64,000 nt of DNA from Mediterranea massiliensis (GCA_015060685.1 SUXZ01000007.1:1-64000); one strand, 5' to 3'. Shown: positions 37,559 through 46,666, counted from the stretch's first letter. Translations and numbers: made by a program. The notes: generated from the sequence alone by a model not told the origin.

Positions 37559-38470
37559 ATGAAACCTACTCTATTCTTGTTGGCTGCCGGTATGGGTAGC
37601 CGTTATGGAGGCTTGAAGCAACTCGATGGCCTCGGTCCTAACGGAGAAACAATCATGGATTATTCTATTTATGATGCTATTAAGGCTGGCTTCGGTAAGC
37701 TGGTATTTGTAATCCGTAAGGATTTCGAACAAGATTTCCGCGAAAAGATTATCTCTAAATACGAAGGCCACATTCCTTGCGAATTGGTATTCCAAAGCAT
37801 CGATGCATTGCCCGAAGGCTTTACTTGTCCCGAAGGTCGTGTAAAACCATGGGGTACTAACCATGCAGTTATGATGGGTGCACCTGTTATCAACGAGCCA
37901 TTTGCCGTTATCAATTGCGACGACTTCTATGGAAGTGACTCTTATCGTTCGATGGCGCAATTCCTCTCGTCTCTTCCCGAAGGTTCGAAGAATCGTTATG
38001 CAATGGTGGGCTTCCGCGTAGGCAATACGTTGAGCGAAAGCGGTACCGTATCGCGCGGCATTTGTGGTACCGATGAAAACCGCATGCTTACTTCGGTTGT
38101 AGAGCGTACTAAGATTCAACGCATGGATGGCGAAGTGAAGTATATTGATGATAATGGCGAGTGGACAGCTACTCCCGAGAATACGCCGGTAAGTATGAAC
38201 TTCTGGGGCTTTACTCCCGATTACTTCGGATATAGCGCAGACTTGTTCGTACAATTCCTTAGCGATCCACAAAACATGGAGAATTTGAAGAGCGAATTCT
38301 TTATTCCTTTCGTAGTGGATAAACTCATTGCCGAAGGTACTGCAACGGTAGAGGTGCTCGACACTACAAGCAAGTGGTTTGGTGTGACTTATCCAGAAGA
38401 CCGCCCATCTGTAGTAGAAAAGATTAAGGAACTTGTAGCCGCTGGTGTATATCCTAATAAATTATTCTAA
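37559..38470 (+). CDS. Sugar nucleotidyltransferase-like protein
   Basis: 303 aa NTP-transferase fold. The N-terminal signature LLAAGMGSRYGGLKQLDGLG is the nucleotide-binding loop, and VINCDDFYGSDSY holds a metal-binding Asp. It resembles glucose-1-phosphate nucleotidyltransferases in layout but has no left-handed helix domain. The sugar and the nucleotide cannot be told. It lies 3 bp before the ABC-F gene, so the two are co-transcribed. Confidence 0.82.
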   Translation: MKPTLFLLAAGMGSRYGGLKQLDGLGPNGETIMDYSIYDAIKAGFGKLVFVIRKDFEQDFREKIISKYEGHIPCELVFQSIDALPEGFTCPEGRVKPWGTNHAVMMGAPVINEPFAVINCDDFYGSDSYRSMAQFLSSLPEGSKNRYAMVGFRVGNTLSESGTVSRGICGTDENRMLTSVVERTKIQRMDGEVKYIDDNGEWTATPENTPVSMNFWGFTPDYFGYSADLFVQFLSDPQNMENLKSEFFIPFVVDKLIAEGTATVEVLDTTSKWFGVTYPEDRPSVVEKIKELVAAGVYPNKLF

Positions 38471-38473
38471 GAA

Positions 38474-40417
38474 GTGATTTCGGTAGAAGGACTTAAGGTA
38501 GAGTTTAATGCTACGCCACTTTTCCAAGAAGTGAGCTATGTGGTCAATAAGAAAGACCGCATTGCACTTGTAGGAAAGAATGGTGCGGGCAAATCTACTA
38601 TGCTCAAGATATTGGCTGGTTTGCAACGCCCCACCGAGGGCGTTGTAGCCATCCCACGCGAATGTACCATCGGCTATTTGCCACAAGTAATGAAACTTGC
38701 CGACGAGCGTACCGTGTTGCAAGAGGCCGAACTGGCTTTCGAACATATCTTCGAGATGCAAGCCGAGTTGGAGCGGATGAATCAACAATTGGCCGATCGT
38801 ACCGATTACGATAGTCCCGACTACCAAAAACTTATCGACCGCTTTACGCACGAAAACGAGCGCTTCCTCATGATGGGAGGCACCAACTACCAAGCCGAAT
38901 TAGAGCGCACCTTGCAAGGATTGGGCTTTAGTCGTGCCGATTTCAATCGTCCCACTCGTGAGTTCTCAGGCGGTTGGCGCATGCGCATCGAATTGGCCAA
39001 GCTCTTGCTTCGTCGTCCCGATGTGTTGTTACTCGACGAGCCTACCAACCACCTTGATATAGAGAGTATTCAATGGTTGGAAAACTTCCTTGCTACCAAG
39101 GCCAATGCCGTGGTGTTAGTGAGCCACGACCGTGCTTTCTTGAACAATGTCACTACGCGCACCATCGAAATCTCTTGTGGGCGAATCTACGATTATAAGG
39201 TGAAGTATGACGAGTTTGTAGTCTTGCGCCAAGAACGTCGCGAGCAACAACTTCGTGCTTACGAAAATCAGCAAAAGCAAATAGAAGATACCGAAGCCTT
39301 CATCGAACGTTTCCGCTATAAGGCTACGAAGGCCGTTCAGGTACAAAGCCGCATTAAGCAGTTGGAAAAGATTGAACGCATCGAGGTGGACGAAGTGGAT
39401 AATTCGGCTTTGCGCTTGAAGTTTGTATGTAGTAGCCGAAGTGGAAATTATCCCGTCATTTGCGAAGAGGTGCGCAAGGCGTATGGCAATCATTTGGTGT
39501 TCGACCATGTAAACCTTACCATCAACCGAGGCGAGAAGGTGGCTTTTGTGGGCAAGAATGGCGAGGGAAAATCTACGTTGGTGAAGTGTATCATGGACGA
39601 GATAACCGACTATGGCGGCCGCTTGACTTTAGGACATAACGTCCAATTGGGCTATTTTGCACAAAACCAAGCGCAACTGCTCGACGAGTCGTTGACGGTG
39701 TTCGATACCATCGACCGTGTGGCCGTGGGCGATATCCGACTGAAGATACGCGACATACTTGGCGCTTTCATGTTTGGTGGCGAAGCATCCGACAAAAAGG
39801 TTAAGGTGCTTAGCGGTGGCGAGCGCACCCGATTGGCAATGATTAAATTACTGCTCGAACCTGTAAACTTCCTTATCCTTGACGAGCCTACCAATCACCT
39901 CGACATGCGCTCGAAGGATATCTTGAAAGAGGCTATCCGCGAGTTCGACGGCACGGTAATCGTAGTAAGTCACGACCGCGACTTCCTCGATGGCTTGGTA
40001 ACAAAGGTGTACGAGTTTGGAGGCGGACAAGTAAAGGAACACTTGGGCGGCATCTACGACTTCTTGCAAAAGAAGCAGATTGATAACCTTGCCGAGTTGC
40101 AACTATCCGCATCGCCCACACAAACCAAGAGCCAACAACCTGCTGAGGCGCAACCATCGGCCGCTAAGTTGAGTTATGAGCAGCAGAAAGAGTTGAATAA
40201 AAAACTTAAGAAGGTAGAACGTCGTGTGGCCGATTGCGAGGCCGAAATCGAACAAACCGAGGCGGCCATTGCTATGCTCGAAGCACAGATGGCAACGCCC
40301 GAAGGCGCTTCGGATATGACGCTCTACGAACGTCATACCCGCTTAAAGCAACAATTGGACAAGGCCGTCGAAGCGTGGGAAGAGGCCTCTATCGAATTGG
40401 AAGCCCTCAATGCTTAA
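38474..40417 (+). CDS. ABC-F family ATPase
   Basis: 647 aa from GTG at 38474, 3 bp after the previous stop; no ATG gives the complete first domain. Two ABC domains without membrane segments: Walker A GKNGAGKST (34-42), signature FSGGW, then LLLDEPTNHLD; second set GKNGEGKST, LSGGER, LILDEPTNHLD. The linker between the domains is about 80 residues with the charged ABC-F arm. The C-terminal 90 residues are coiled coil (YEQQKELNKKLKKVE onward). Such proteins act on stalled or antibiotic-bound ribosomes; this one is of the Uup/YfmR-like housekeeping type rather than a clear resistance protein. Confidence 0.92.
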   Translation: MISVEGLKVEFNATPLFQEVSYVVNKKDRIALVGKNGAGKSTMLKILAGLQRPTEGVVAIPRECTIGYLPQVMKLADERTVLQEAELAFEHIFEMQAELERMNQQLADRTDYDSPDYQKLIDRFTHENERFLMMGGTNYQAELERTLQGLGFSRADFNRPTREFSGGWRMRIELAKLLLRRPDVLLLDEPTNHLDIESIQWLENFLATKANAVVLVSHDRAFLNNVTTRTIEISCGRIYDYKVKYDEFVVLRQERREQQLRAYENQQKQIEDTEAFIERFRYKATKAVQVQSRIKQLEKIERIEVDEVDNSALRLKFVCSSRSGNYPVICEEVRKAYGNHLVFDHVNLTINRGEKVAFVGKNGEGKSTLVKCIMDEITDYGGRLTLGHNVQLGYFAQNQAQLLDESLTVFDTIDRVAVGDIRLKIRDILGAFMFGGEASDKKVKVLSGGERTRLAMIKLLLEPVNFLILDEPTNHLDMRSKDILKEAIREFDGTVIVVSHDRDFLDGLVTKVYEFGGGQVKEHLGGIYDFLQKKQIDNLAELQLSASPTQTKSQQPAEAQPSAAKLSYEQQKELNKKLKKVERRVADCEAEIEQTEAAIAMLEAQMATPEGASDMTLYERHTRLKQQLDKAVEAWEEASIELEALNA

Positions 40418-40424
40418 TAGTAGA

Positions 40425-41138
40425 TTATTTCGCTTTCTGTATTCGTTTGGCTCTAAACTTGACAAACCAGATAGTTACAAGGATGCTTATTGCAAAATTG
40501 ATGTATAATATCCATTGCCAATTAGCTAAAGACTCAATTTGCTCACTGATATAAAAATCGCGATATTGGAGTTGGATGTCAATATTGGGGAAAGCAGTTT
40601 CTTTTTCACTCATTTCTTTATAATATTGAATTTCTCCAGATTGTATATTAAGACTGAAATATTTGGTAAAAAATAAATCACCATATTCATTATATTCATT
40701 TGTAGAATCCAAACAAATACCTAAAATGATAGAGTCACTTACCTGAACATATCCAATCTTTTCTATAAAAGCTTTACCATCTTTTAGAATATTGCCATCT
40801 GTCAGAGTGTAACCATTTCCTAATTTTAGTTCTTTGCAGAGATGATAATACTCGTTATTATCATATTTTTCCCACCATTCTTTATAGGGGAAACCATGAT
40901 ATGTCATTACTATACCAGTGCTGACTACTATACACATATATAACGAAATGACAAACACAAAAGGAGTTAGGAATGCTGTCAGTAGTTTGGCTTTTAGCTT
41001 TCTTTTGTCACAGATGATGCATGCTATGATAATGAATACTATTCCAACATAAAATGTGAATCCTAACAACACTCTGATTAAAAGAAAATAATCGGGTGCT
41101 GAAAAGCCATAATATATTGCAGTGAATAACTCAGACAT
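40425..41138 (-). CDS. Hypothetical four-helix membrane protein, AT-rich
   Basis: 237 aa from ATG at 41138; a TTG two codons upstream is less likely. Family not recognised. Membrane helices at about residues 17-42, 54-78 and 208-228, with a soluble middle part (about 85-205) rich in Tyr, Asn, Glu and Lys. The gene is visibly richer in A+T than its neighbours and has no obvious operon partner, so it may be a recent arrival. Its 3' end faces the ABC-F gene, 7 bp away. Confidence 0.7.
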   Translation of the reverse strand: MSELFTAIYYGFSAPDYFLLIRVLLGFTFYVGIVFIIIACIICDKRKLKAKLLTAFLTPFVFVISLYMCIVVSTGIVMTYHGFPYKEWWEKYDNNEYYHLCKELKLGNGYTLTDGNILKDGKAFIEKIGYVQVSDSIILGICLDSTNEYNEYGDLFFTKYFSLNIQSGEIQYYKEMSEKETAFPNIDIQLQYRDFYISEQIESLANWQWILYINFAISILVTIWFVKFRAKRIQKAK

Positions 41139-41147
41139 ACACAATAA

Positions 41148-41816
41148 CTATTCGTAATAAACAATTTCCCCTTCTTTTGCTTCACAATACATTTTGAGCA
41201 AATCGAGCGTCATTTCAGCCGCCTCTTGCAACCCCTGCTCTCCGCTATATCCGTTGATAAGGGCAAGGATGTGGGTAGTTTCAATGCCCATCTTGGTGCG
41301 TTCGTGGTCGCTTGTGGGGGTGCCTATGCCACCAATGGCATCGCGATAAACGGGTAGGCCTTCGATGTTCAAAGGGCCTCGGCCAATGCCTTCGAACTCC
41401 TCGTCGGCCTTTCCTATGCCAAGGCAGAGGTCGGTGCCTTGAATCTTGTCGGCATCGAAACCGCCAATAGAGTATCCCGTGCGGAGGGAGACAAGGTTAA
41501 TCAAATCCACCAACGTATCTATTTGGTATAAATCCAATCCGCGAAGTAGTCGTCGGCGCAACGCTTCGGCACTTGGGCGATAGCGGCTTGGGTCTTTTCC
41601 GCAAGCGCGATAGGCCTCGCGTGTGGCTACAATAGCCGTTTGTTGCTTAATGCTATCCACGGTTTCGGTGGCTTGTAGCTCGCGTGTAAAAGCATCAATC
41701 TCTTGCCACAACCCTTCGCTATGGAGAGTGTTGCGCACGGTTGCATATACCGCCGCCCCACGATAGTTGGGGCATGCTTGTCTCAGTTCGTCGGATACTT
41801 CAAGGTTGAATTTCAT
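41148..41816 (-). CDS. B3/4 domain protein
   Basis: 222 aa, cytoplasmic. Resembles the B3/B4 domain of the phenylalanyl-tRNA synthetase beta subunit standing alone: TREAYRACGKDPSRYRPSAEALRRRLLRG followed by YQIDTLVDLINLVSLRTGYSIGGFD (positions about 67-125) is the usual signature. Stand-alone members are thought to bind or edit mischarged tRNA; this is not shown for this protein. It starts 3 bp after the metal permease stop, so it is in one operon with that gene. Confidence 0.88.
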   Translation of the reverse strand: MKFNLEVSDELRQACPNYRGAAVYATVRNTLHSEGLWQEIDAFTRELQATETVDSIKQQTAIVATREAYRACGKDPSRYRPSAEALRRRLLRGLDLYQIDTLVDLINLVSLRTGYSIGGFDADKIQGTDLCLGIGKADEEFEGIGRGPLNIEGLPVYRDAIGGIGTPTSDHERTKMGIETTHILALINGYSGEQGLQEAAEMTLDLLKMYCEAKEGEIVYYE

Positions 41817-41819
41817 TGT

Positions 41820-43049
41820 TTATGCCTCCTTTATTACTTCAAATCCTAATCGTTCGATGGTGCTTACCACCGCTTCGTTGCTTGCATTGCCCTCGATATA
41901 GGCCGTTTCTGTGGCCAAATCGACGCGTGCCGATGTTATCCCTTCCAAGCGTTCAAGTCCTTTTTGAACATTATTGGCGCAATGGTTGCAACTCATTCCT
42001 TTAATCTTGAATACTCGCTCGGTAGCTGTTTGTGCTTGTTTCTTTCCGCGGTGCAGGTAGGCGTTGAGCAACAGAAGAATCAGTACGATGCTCGATGCCC
42101 ATTTCCACCAACTTGTTTCGTGGGCATGACATGCGGCATGGCTTCCTCGCTCTACCAATCCTTGTGTGAACCACTCGGCCGGTAGCAGATAGTCGATTCC
42201 CAATCCGAATAGCATGGCACCACCAATAATGGCCAGCAAATAAAGTAGCAGCACTTTTCTTTTCAACACCTTGTTCACTACGAATATTGATGCCATGCTG
42301 GTGGCAGGACCGGCCATGAGCAATACCAATGCTGCACCGGGTGTTAATCCCTTTATCATCAGTGCTACGGCAATGGGAATGGAGCCGGTGGCGCAGAGAT
42401 ACATGGGCATGGCAAAGGCCAAGACGATAAGCATGTTCAGTATCGGATAATCTTGAAAAGCGGTAAAGAAGTTATCGGGTAGAAATAGCGTGATAAGTCC
42501 GGCAATCAGCAATCCGAGAACCAACCACTTGCCAATATCTTGCATCATGCCTACATAGCCGTAGCGCAAGGCTTCTACACATCGTTGGAGGAATCCTTTG
42601 GGTGCCTTTTCTACGCACTCTTCACAACAGATATTATTACTCTTATCATTTGAAAACCAGTTGACAAGCGTGCCGCCCATGAGCGATGTGATGAATGCAA
42701 CAAGCGGACGGATAATGGCAAACGGGGCTCCCATCAACGACCAAGTGGCCAAGATGGAATCTATACCTGTTTGGGGCGTGGAGATGAGGAAGGCTACCGT
42801 AGCTCCATTCGATGCACCGCTTCTGCGCAACGACATGGCCGTCGGTATTACTCCACACGAGCAAAGGGGTAGGGGAATGCCGAATAAGGAGGCCATCAGC
42901 ACCGAGCGGAAATTGTTTTGCGACAAATGACGGATATAAATCTGTTGCGGTACAAAAGCATGTAGAATGCCCGCCATGAGGAAACCCAAAAGCAAGTAGG
43001 GCGACATCTCGTTGAGCAGGTTCAAAAAGGGAAGTATATACGTTTGCAT
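41820..43049 (-). CDS. Permease with C-terminal HMA domain (SO_0444 type)
   Basis: 409 aa. The first 320 residues are a permease of the DUF318/SO_0444 family with eight or so helices and conserved PLCSCGVIP (residues about 60-68) and MAGPATS. After a linker come residues 340-409, a heavy-metal-associated domain with KGMSCNHCANNV, metal ligands in CxxC. Likely exports Cu, Zn or another soft metal, the HMA domain delivering the ion from the cytoplasm. It has its own promoter, with B3/4 gene downstream. Confidence 0.88.
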   Translation of the reverse strand: MQTYILPFLNLLNEMSPYLLLGFLMAGILHAFVPQQIYIRHLSQNNFRSVLMASLFGIPLPLCSCGVIPTAMSLRRSGASNGATVAFLISTPQTGIDSILATWSLMGAPFAIIRPLVAFITSLMGGTLVNWFSNDKSNNICCEECVEKAPKGFLQRCVEALRYGYVGMMQDIGKWLVLGLLIAGLITLFLPDNFFTAFQDYPILNMLIVLAFAMPMYLCATGSIPIAVALMIKGLTPGAALVLLMAGPATSMASIFVVNKVLKRKVLLLYLLAIIGGAMLFGLGIDYLLPAEWFTQGLVERGSHAACHAHETSWWKWASSIVLILLLLNAYLHRGKKQAQTATERVFKIKGMSCNHCANNVQKGLERLEGITSARVDLATETAYIEGNASNEAVVSTIERLGFEVIKEA

Positions 43050-43068
43050 AGCTCTAATTATTTGTGTG

Positions 43069-43099
43069 CAAAGATAAGCAAAAGGCTCGGAAGAAACAA
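43069..43099 (-). promoter_or_regulatory. Promoter of the metal permease
   Basis: On the minus strand TATCTTTG (43076 to 43069), with TTG 20 bases upstream (43099 to 43097). It overlaps the terminator of the upstream sigma-factor operon. Confidence 0.6.
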
Positions 43100-43123
43100 C
43101 GCACTGCTGTTTCTTCCGAGCCT
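43079..43123 (-). terminator. Terminator of the sigma-factor operon
   Basis: A perfect 16-bp inverted repeat (43083-43098 with 43108-43123, 9-base loop). On the minus strand it is followed by TTTT (43082-43079). It lies between the sigma-factor operon and the permease promoter. Confidence 0.88.
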
Positions 43124-43147
43124 AATAATAGTTAAGTAGTGAAACAA

Positions 43148-43705
43148 TTATTCGCCAACCTCTTCTTCCAAAGCTTTGCGCATAGCCTCCCATTCGCGCA
43201 TGATGCGTCGGCGGATGAACAAACCGAGTAGTGAGCCGAAGAAAAGCCCGCCATATATACCATACATGGCATATGGCTCGTTCGCAGCATAAACATCAGC
43301 GATAATGCTTAACAATACCGGTGTGGCAAGGGCAATGCCGATCAATGGTTTGTATCTATATCGTTTTTGGTCTTTTTGTACTTTGATAAGTGTCTCTTTC
43401 AAAGATTGTTGGTTCAAATCCAGGTTGGCAATCTGCCTGCTCTTCAATGCGCACAATATGCCCATGATGATAAAGAAGATGCAGAATATAATTTCCGTCC
43501 GTTCGCTGAATTGAGCCATTCCCATCAGTAGTCGGAAAGATATAGGTGTGACAAAACAGATGATTGTCAATATCCTGAATCGCCATTCCAAACGGTCGCG
43601 TGCCGAAGTGGTTTTCTTGTGGCGTTCCATTTTCAGTTCACCTTCCAGTCGGTCGATGCGTGTTTCCATCTCTTTCCATCCTTTTTTCAAATCTTCCAAT
43701 TCCAT
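43148..43705 (-). CDS. Membrane protein encoded with the ECF sigma factor
   Basis: 185 aa. A charged coiled N-terminus (residues 1-42) is followed by two helix pairs: about 46-62 and 74-90, then 123-140 and 147-162. Family not recognised. It starts 17 bp after the sigma gene, the place where anti-sigma factors are usually found, and the layout with a cytoplasmic N-terminus and membrane helices would suit one. There is no zinc-finger (HxxxCxxC) motif. Confidence 0.72.
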   Translation of the reverse strand: MELEDLKKGWKEMETRIDRLEGELKMERHKKTTSARDRLEWRFRILTIICFVTPISFRLLMGMAQFSERTEIIFCIFFIIMGILCALKSRQIANLDLNQQSLKETLIKVQKDQKRYRYKPLIGIALATPVLLSIIADVYAANEPYAMYGIYGGLFFGSLLGLFIRRRIMREWEAMRKALEEEVGE

Positions 43706-43722
43706 AGTTTCCTCCTTTTTAG

Positions 43723-44211
43723 TTATTCGTTAGCAAGTTTAGTTAGTTTTTCTTTGATTCGTCGCAATTTGGTGGCTATCGTGTTGCGTGGCATACCGCA
43801 CACCTCGGCTATCTCTTCATAACTCCGTTCGTCGAGCCACATCATGATGATGGCCTTTTCCATTCGGTTCAGTTGGTAGATGAGTCGATACATTTCGCGC
43901 AGATGTTCGGTTTTGCTATTGTCGTCAATAACATCCCCGGCAAGCAACGATTCGATGGGTAATGACTCTTCTTTGGAGCGTGTTCGTTTGCAAAAAGTGA
44001 TGCATGTGTTCAGACTCACCCGATATATCCAGGTGGATAATTGCGCACTTCCTTTGAATTGAGGATAGCCTTTCCATAGGTTGATGAGCACCTCTTGTCG
44101 CAGGTCTTTCATCTCTTCCTCGTCGGCTGCATAGAGGTAGCACACCTTATATATAATGCGTTTGTTTTCCTCTATGAACCGAAGATACTCTTTTTCTCTT
44201 TCTTTATCCAT
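43723..44211 (-). CDS. ECF-type RNA polymerase sigma factor
   Basis: 162 aa. Region 2 at about residues 10-80 (KVCYLYAADEEEMKDLRQEVLINLW, STWIYRVSLNTC) and region 4 at about 100-156 (LNRMEKAIIMMWLDERSYEEIAEVCGMPRNTIATKLRRIKEKL). No extra domains, the usual ECF size. The likely autoregulated promoter is at 44231-44260, and the next gene may encode its anti-sigma factor. Confidence 0.92.
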   Translation of the reverse strand: MDKEREKEYLRFIEENKRIIYKVCYLYAADEEEMKDLRQEVLINLWKGYPQFKGSAQLSTWIYRVSLNTCITFCKRTRSKEESLPIESLLAGDVIDDNSKTEHLREMYRLIYQLNRMEKAIIMMWLDERSYEEIAEVCGMPRNTIATKLRRIKEKLTKLANE

Positions 44212-44230
44212 TGTTTTAATCTGTTTGCTT

Positions 44231-44260
44231 CGTTAGACTCGGAAAGAAGATAATAGTTTC
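44231..44260 (-). promoter_or_regulatory. Possible ECF-type autoregulatory promoter
   Basis: On the minus strand GAAACT (44260-44255), a 16-base spacer and GTCTAACG (44238-44231), 19 bases before the sigma-factor start. The GAAAC / CGTC-TCTA-like pair with 16-17 bp spacing is typical of ECF promoters. No TAnnTTTG box is present here. Inference only. Confidence 0.5.
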
Positions 44261-44275
44261 AGTTCTGTTGAAAAA

Positions 44276-45055
44276 TTATTTGTTTTGCATGAAAATGCCC
44301 GATAGGATGCGTCCCGATTTTATGCCAAGACGACGAGCGGAGAAAAACTCTTCGTGGCGGGTAAAGGTGCAGATGTCGCAAAAGTCTATTTGTTCAGTAG
44401 GAACACCAAAATCTAATAACTGAACGGAATTGGCCATCTGGAGGTCGATGTGCCATTTATGAGTTTCGGGCTTCCATCCGCTGATATACTCCATGGGGAA
44501 GTCGTTTTGCTTGAATGCGTCATATACCTCATCGCCCACTTCGAATGCATCGAATCCGATACATGGCCCTACTGCGGCATAAATGTCTTCGCCTTGCGTG
44601 TTGTATAGGCGGTTCATTTGTTCCAATGTTTTTTGAACAATGCAGTTTACCGAACCACGCCAACCGGCATGAATGGCCGCAATAACTTGTTGTTTTCTAT
44701 CGTAAAGAAGAACGGGTGCGCAATCGGCCGTAGATACACAAAGACAAACACCTTTCTCTTGTGTAATCAACGCATCAATGTTCTGAAGTTGTTCATTACG
44801 CTTTTCTGCGTTTTGTTGTAGGAACTCCTTGTCTATGACTAACGCATTCACACTATGCGTTTGATAAGGGATAATCAGTTGTTCCTTTTCTATATGTAAA
44901 GCTGCACAAAGCAATTCTTGATTGCGTTGCACGGCTTCTATATCATCACCCGTATAAGGTGTACAATTCATGGAGGCATAATCCCCTTTGCTCACACCAC
45001 CATTTCGGGTAGTGCTGAATGCGGTGACTTGTGTCTGGAGGTTATGGAATATCAT
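44276..45055 (-). CDS. pgeF: Purine nucleoside phosphorylase PgeF (laccase domain)
   Basis: 259 aa from ATG at 45055 (MIFHNLQTQV). YlmD/YfiH family, earlier called polyphenol oxidase or laccase domain. Metal or active-site residues: HSVNAL, CVSTADCAPVLLYD and AAIHAGWRGSVNCI (His and Cys of the family signature). Members act on purine nucleosides and oxidised peptidoglycan. It starts 8 bases after the obgE stop and is the last gene of the hpt-adk-obgE operon. Confidence 0.92.
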   Translation of the reverse strand: MIFHNLQTQVTAFSTTRNGGVSKGDYASMNCTPYTGDDIEAVQRNQELLCAALHIEKEQLIIPYQTHSVNALVIDKEFLQQNAEKRNEQLQNIDALITQEKGVCLCVSTADCAPVLLYDRKQQVIAAIHAGWRGSVNCIVQKTLEQMNRLYNTQGEDIYAAVGPCIGFDAFEVGDEVYDAFKQNDFPMEYISGWKPETHKWHIDLQMANSVQLLDFGVPTEQIDFCDICTFTRHEEFFSARRLGIKSGRILSGIFMQNK

Positions 45056-45063
45056 GGCGATAA

Positions 45064-46236
45064 TTATTCGTCCCAATCTTCTTCGTACTCAAAGTCTTCC
45101 AAGTCTTCGATGTCATCGTCCTCGTCAATGTATTCAAAGTCGAAATCTTCGTCTTCGCCTTCAGCGGCCAACTCTTGTTGCAAGTGGCTAAGGTCTTTCG
45201 GACGATGGGCAATGCTCTCTATCTTGCCTTCAATCTTGTTGCTTTCTTTGTTCAACTCTTGCCAAAGAATATCCTTCAATACATTGATGCCGAGGCCGGA
45301 GATGGATGATATAAATACGTGTGGAATGCCTTCGGGAAGTGTTGGCTCAATCTCGTCCATTAGTTCTTGGTCGAGCATGTCGCTCTTAGTGATGGCCAAT
45401 ACACGTTGCTTGTCGAGCATTTCGGGGTTGAACGTTTTCAGTTCGTTCAGCAGGATTTCATACTCTTTACGAATGTCGTCGCTATCGGCCGGCACCATGA
45501 AGAGTAGTAGCGAGTTGCGTTCAATGTGACGTAGGAAACGCAAACCTAACCCCTTGCCGGCACTTGCTCCTTCGATAATGCCTGGTATGTCCGCCATTAC
45601 GAACGACTTACCATCGCGATAGGAAACAATGCCGAGCATCGGCTCCATAGTGGTAAACGGATAGTTGGCTATCTTGGGTTTTGCCGAAGATACGGCCGAG
45701 AGGAGGGTTGACTTACCTGCATTGGGGAAACCTACCAAACCGACATCGGCAAGAAGTTTCAATTCCATGATTACGGTCAACTCTTGCATTGGCTCGCCCG
45801 GTTGGGCAAAGCGTGGTGCTTGTCTGGTTGGTGTTTTGAAGTGCCAGTTACCTAATCCACCGCGTCCACCTTTTAGCAAAACAACCTCTTGGCCATGTTC
45901 GGTAACATCGCAAATGTATTCGCCTGTTTCGGCATTGTACACCACGGTGCCACAAGGCACTTCTATCACCTTGTCTTGTCCGTCTTTACCGAAGCTTCTA
46001 TTCTTTGAACCACTTTCGCCATGACCGGCCAGGATGTGTCGGTCATAGCGTAAGTGCAATAATGTCCAATAGTTACGATTTCCTCGTAATATGATATGGC
46101 CTCCTCTTCCGCCATCACCACCATCAGGTCCGCCATTGGGCACATACTTGGCTCGGCGCATGTGTGTTGAGCCTCTTCCGCCCTTTCCCGAACGGCAATA
46201 GATTTTTACGTAATCAACGAAATTCGATTCAGCCAT
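45064..46236 (-). CDS. obgE: GTPase Obg
   Basis: Ribosome-associated GTPase, 390 aa. The N-terminal Gly-rich Obg fold ([13 protein letters not shown], residues 1-158) is followed by the G domain: G1 [10 protein letters not shown]3 DIPG, G4 TKSD. The C-terminus is not the usual OCT domain; it is a strongly acidic tail (about residues 360-390) of Asp, Glu, Phe and Tyr. The start codon lies 7 bases from the inverted repeat of the four-helix-bundle element. Confidence 0.95.
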   Translation of the reverse strand: MAESNFVDYVKIYCRSGKGGRGSTHMRRAKYVPNGGPDGGDGGRGGHIILRGNRNYWTLLHLRYDRHILAGHGESGSKNRSFGKDGQDKVIEVPCGTVVYNAETGEYICDVTEHGQEVVLLKGGRGGLGNWHFKTPTRQAPRFAQPGEPMQELTVIMELKLLADVGLVGFPNAGKSTLLSAVSSAKPKIANYPFTTMEPMLGIVSYRDGKSFVMADIPGIIEGASAGKGLGLRFLRHIERNSLLLFMVPADSDDIRKEYEILLNELKTFNPEMLDKQRVLAITKSDMLDQELMDEIEPTLPEGIPHVFISSISGLGINVLKDILWQELNKESNKIEGKIESIAHRPKDLSHLQQELAAEGEDEDFDFEYIDEDDDIEDLEDFEYEEDWDE

Positions 46237-46243
46237 AGTTTAT

Positions 46244-46280
46244 AAGTAGTCAAGTAGTGAGTAGTCAAGTAGTTAAGTAG
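46244..46280. repeat. Left inverted repeat of the four-helix-bundle element
   Basis: 37 bases made of AGTAG words 7-8 bases apart (46245, 46253, 46260, 46268, 46276). Its reverse complement is at 46667-46703 with 35 of 37 positions identical. Confidence 0.88.
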
Positions 46281-46298
46281 AATACTCACTGAATTGTT

Positions 46299-46664
46299 TT
46301 AATAATATTTTATTAGTCCTTGGCAATAAGAATTTAGCATGCGGCTAATTTCTTCTGCTAAGTTCAGAATTCTTTCTTTATCAATTTCTTGAAGATAACC
46401 TAAATCATAAGATAAAATCACAAAACTTCGAGTTTCCTCTAATGAGCCTTGTGCAATATTGTAGAAGTGTAATTTGTCTTTTTGTCCAATCCGCGCATAG
46501 CCTTCAGCTATATTTGCCGTGATAGAAATAGCTGCTCTTCTCATTTGGTTCACTATACCAAACATCTCTTCCTTTGGGAAATAGCGGGTTGTTTGATATA
46601 GGTCAAGAACCAGTTGACGTGATTTTTGCCAAACCGTAAGATTCTCAAATGATTGTGTTGGCAT
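46299..46664 (-). CDS. Four-helix-bundle protein (23S rRNA IVS family)
   Basis: 121 aa, cytoplasmic. Typical family text: ENLTVWQKSRQLVLDLYQTTRYFP, then EMFGIVNQMRRAAISITANIAEGYAR and YNIAQGSLEETRSFVILSYDLGYL. The family (TIGR02436) includes proteins encoded in 23S rRNA intervening sequences, and the Avd protein of diversity-generating retroelements has the same fold. The biochemical role is unknown; a nucleic-acid-binding pentamer is known for relatives. No reverse transcriptase or variable repeat is near, so it is not part of such a retroelement. Confidence 0.92.
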   Translation of the reverse strand: MPTQSFENLTVWQKSRQLVLDLYQTTRYFPKEEMFGIVNQMRRAAISITANIAEGYARIGQKDKLHFYNIAQGSLEETRSFVILSYDLGYLQEIDKERILNLAEEISRMLNSYCQGLIKYY

Positions 46665-46666
46665 TT

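Noticed and set aside
44918..45529. 203-aa Ser-rich open frame on the plus strand
   Set aside because: Antisense to obgE; the Ser repeats mirror the Asp/Glu codons of the acidic Obg tail.
46299..46664. Diversity-generating retroelement accessory protein (Avd)
   Set aside because: Same fold family, but no reverse transcriptase, template repeat or variable gene is present within the window near it.
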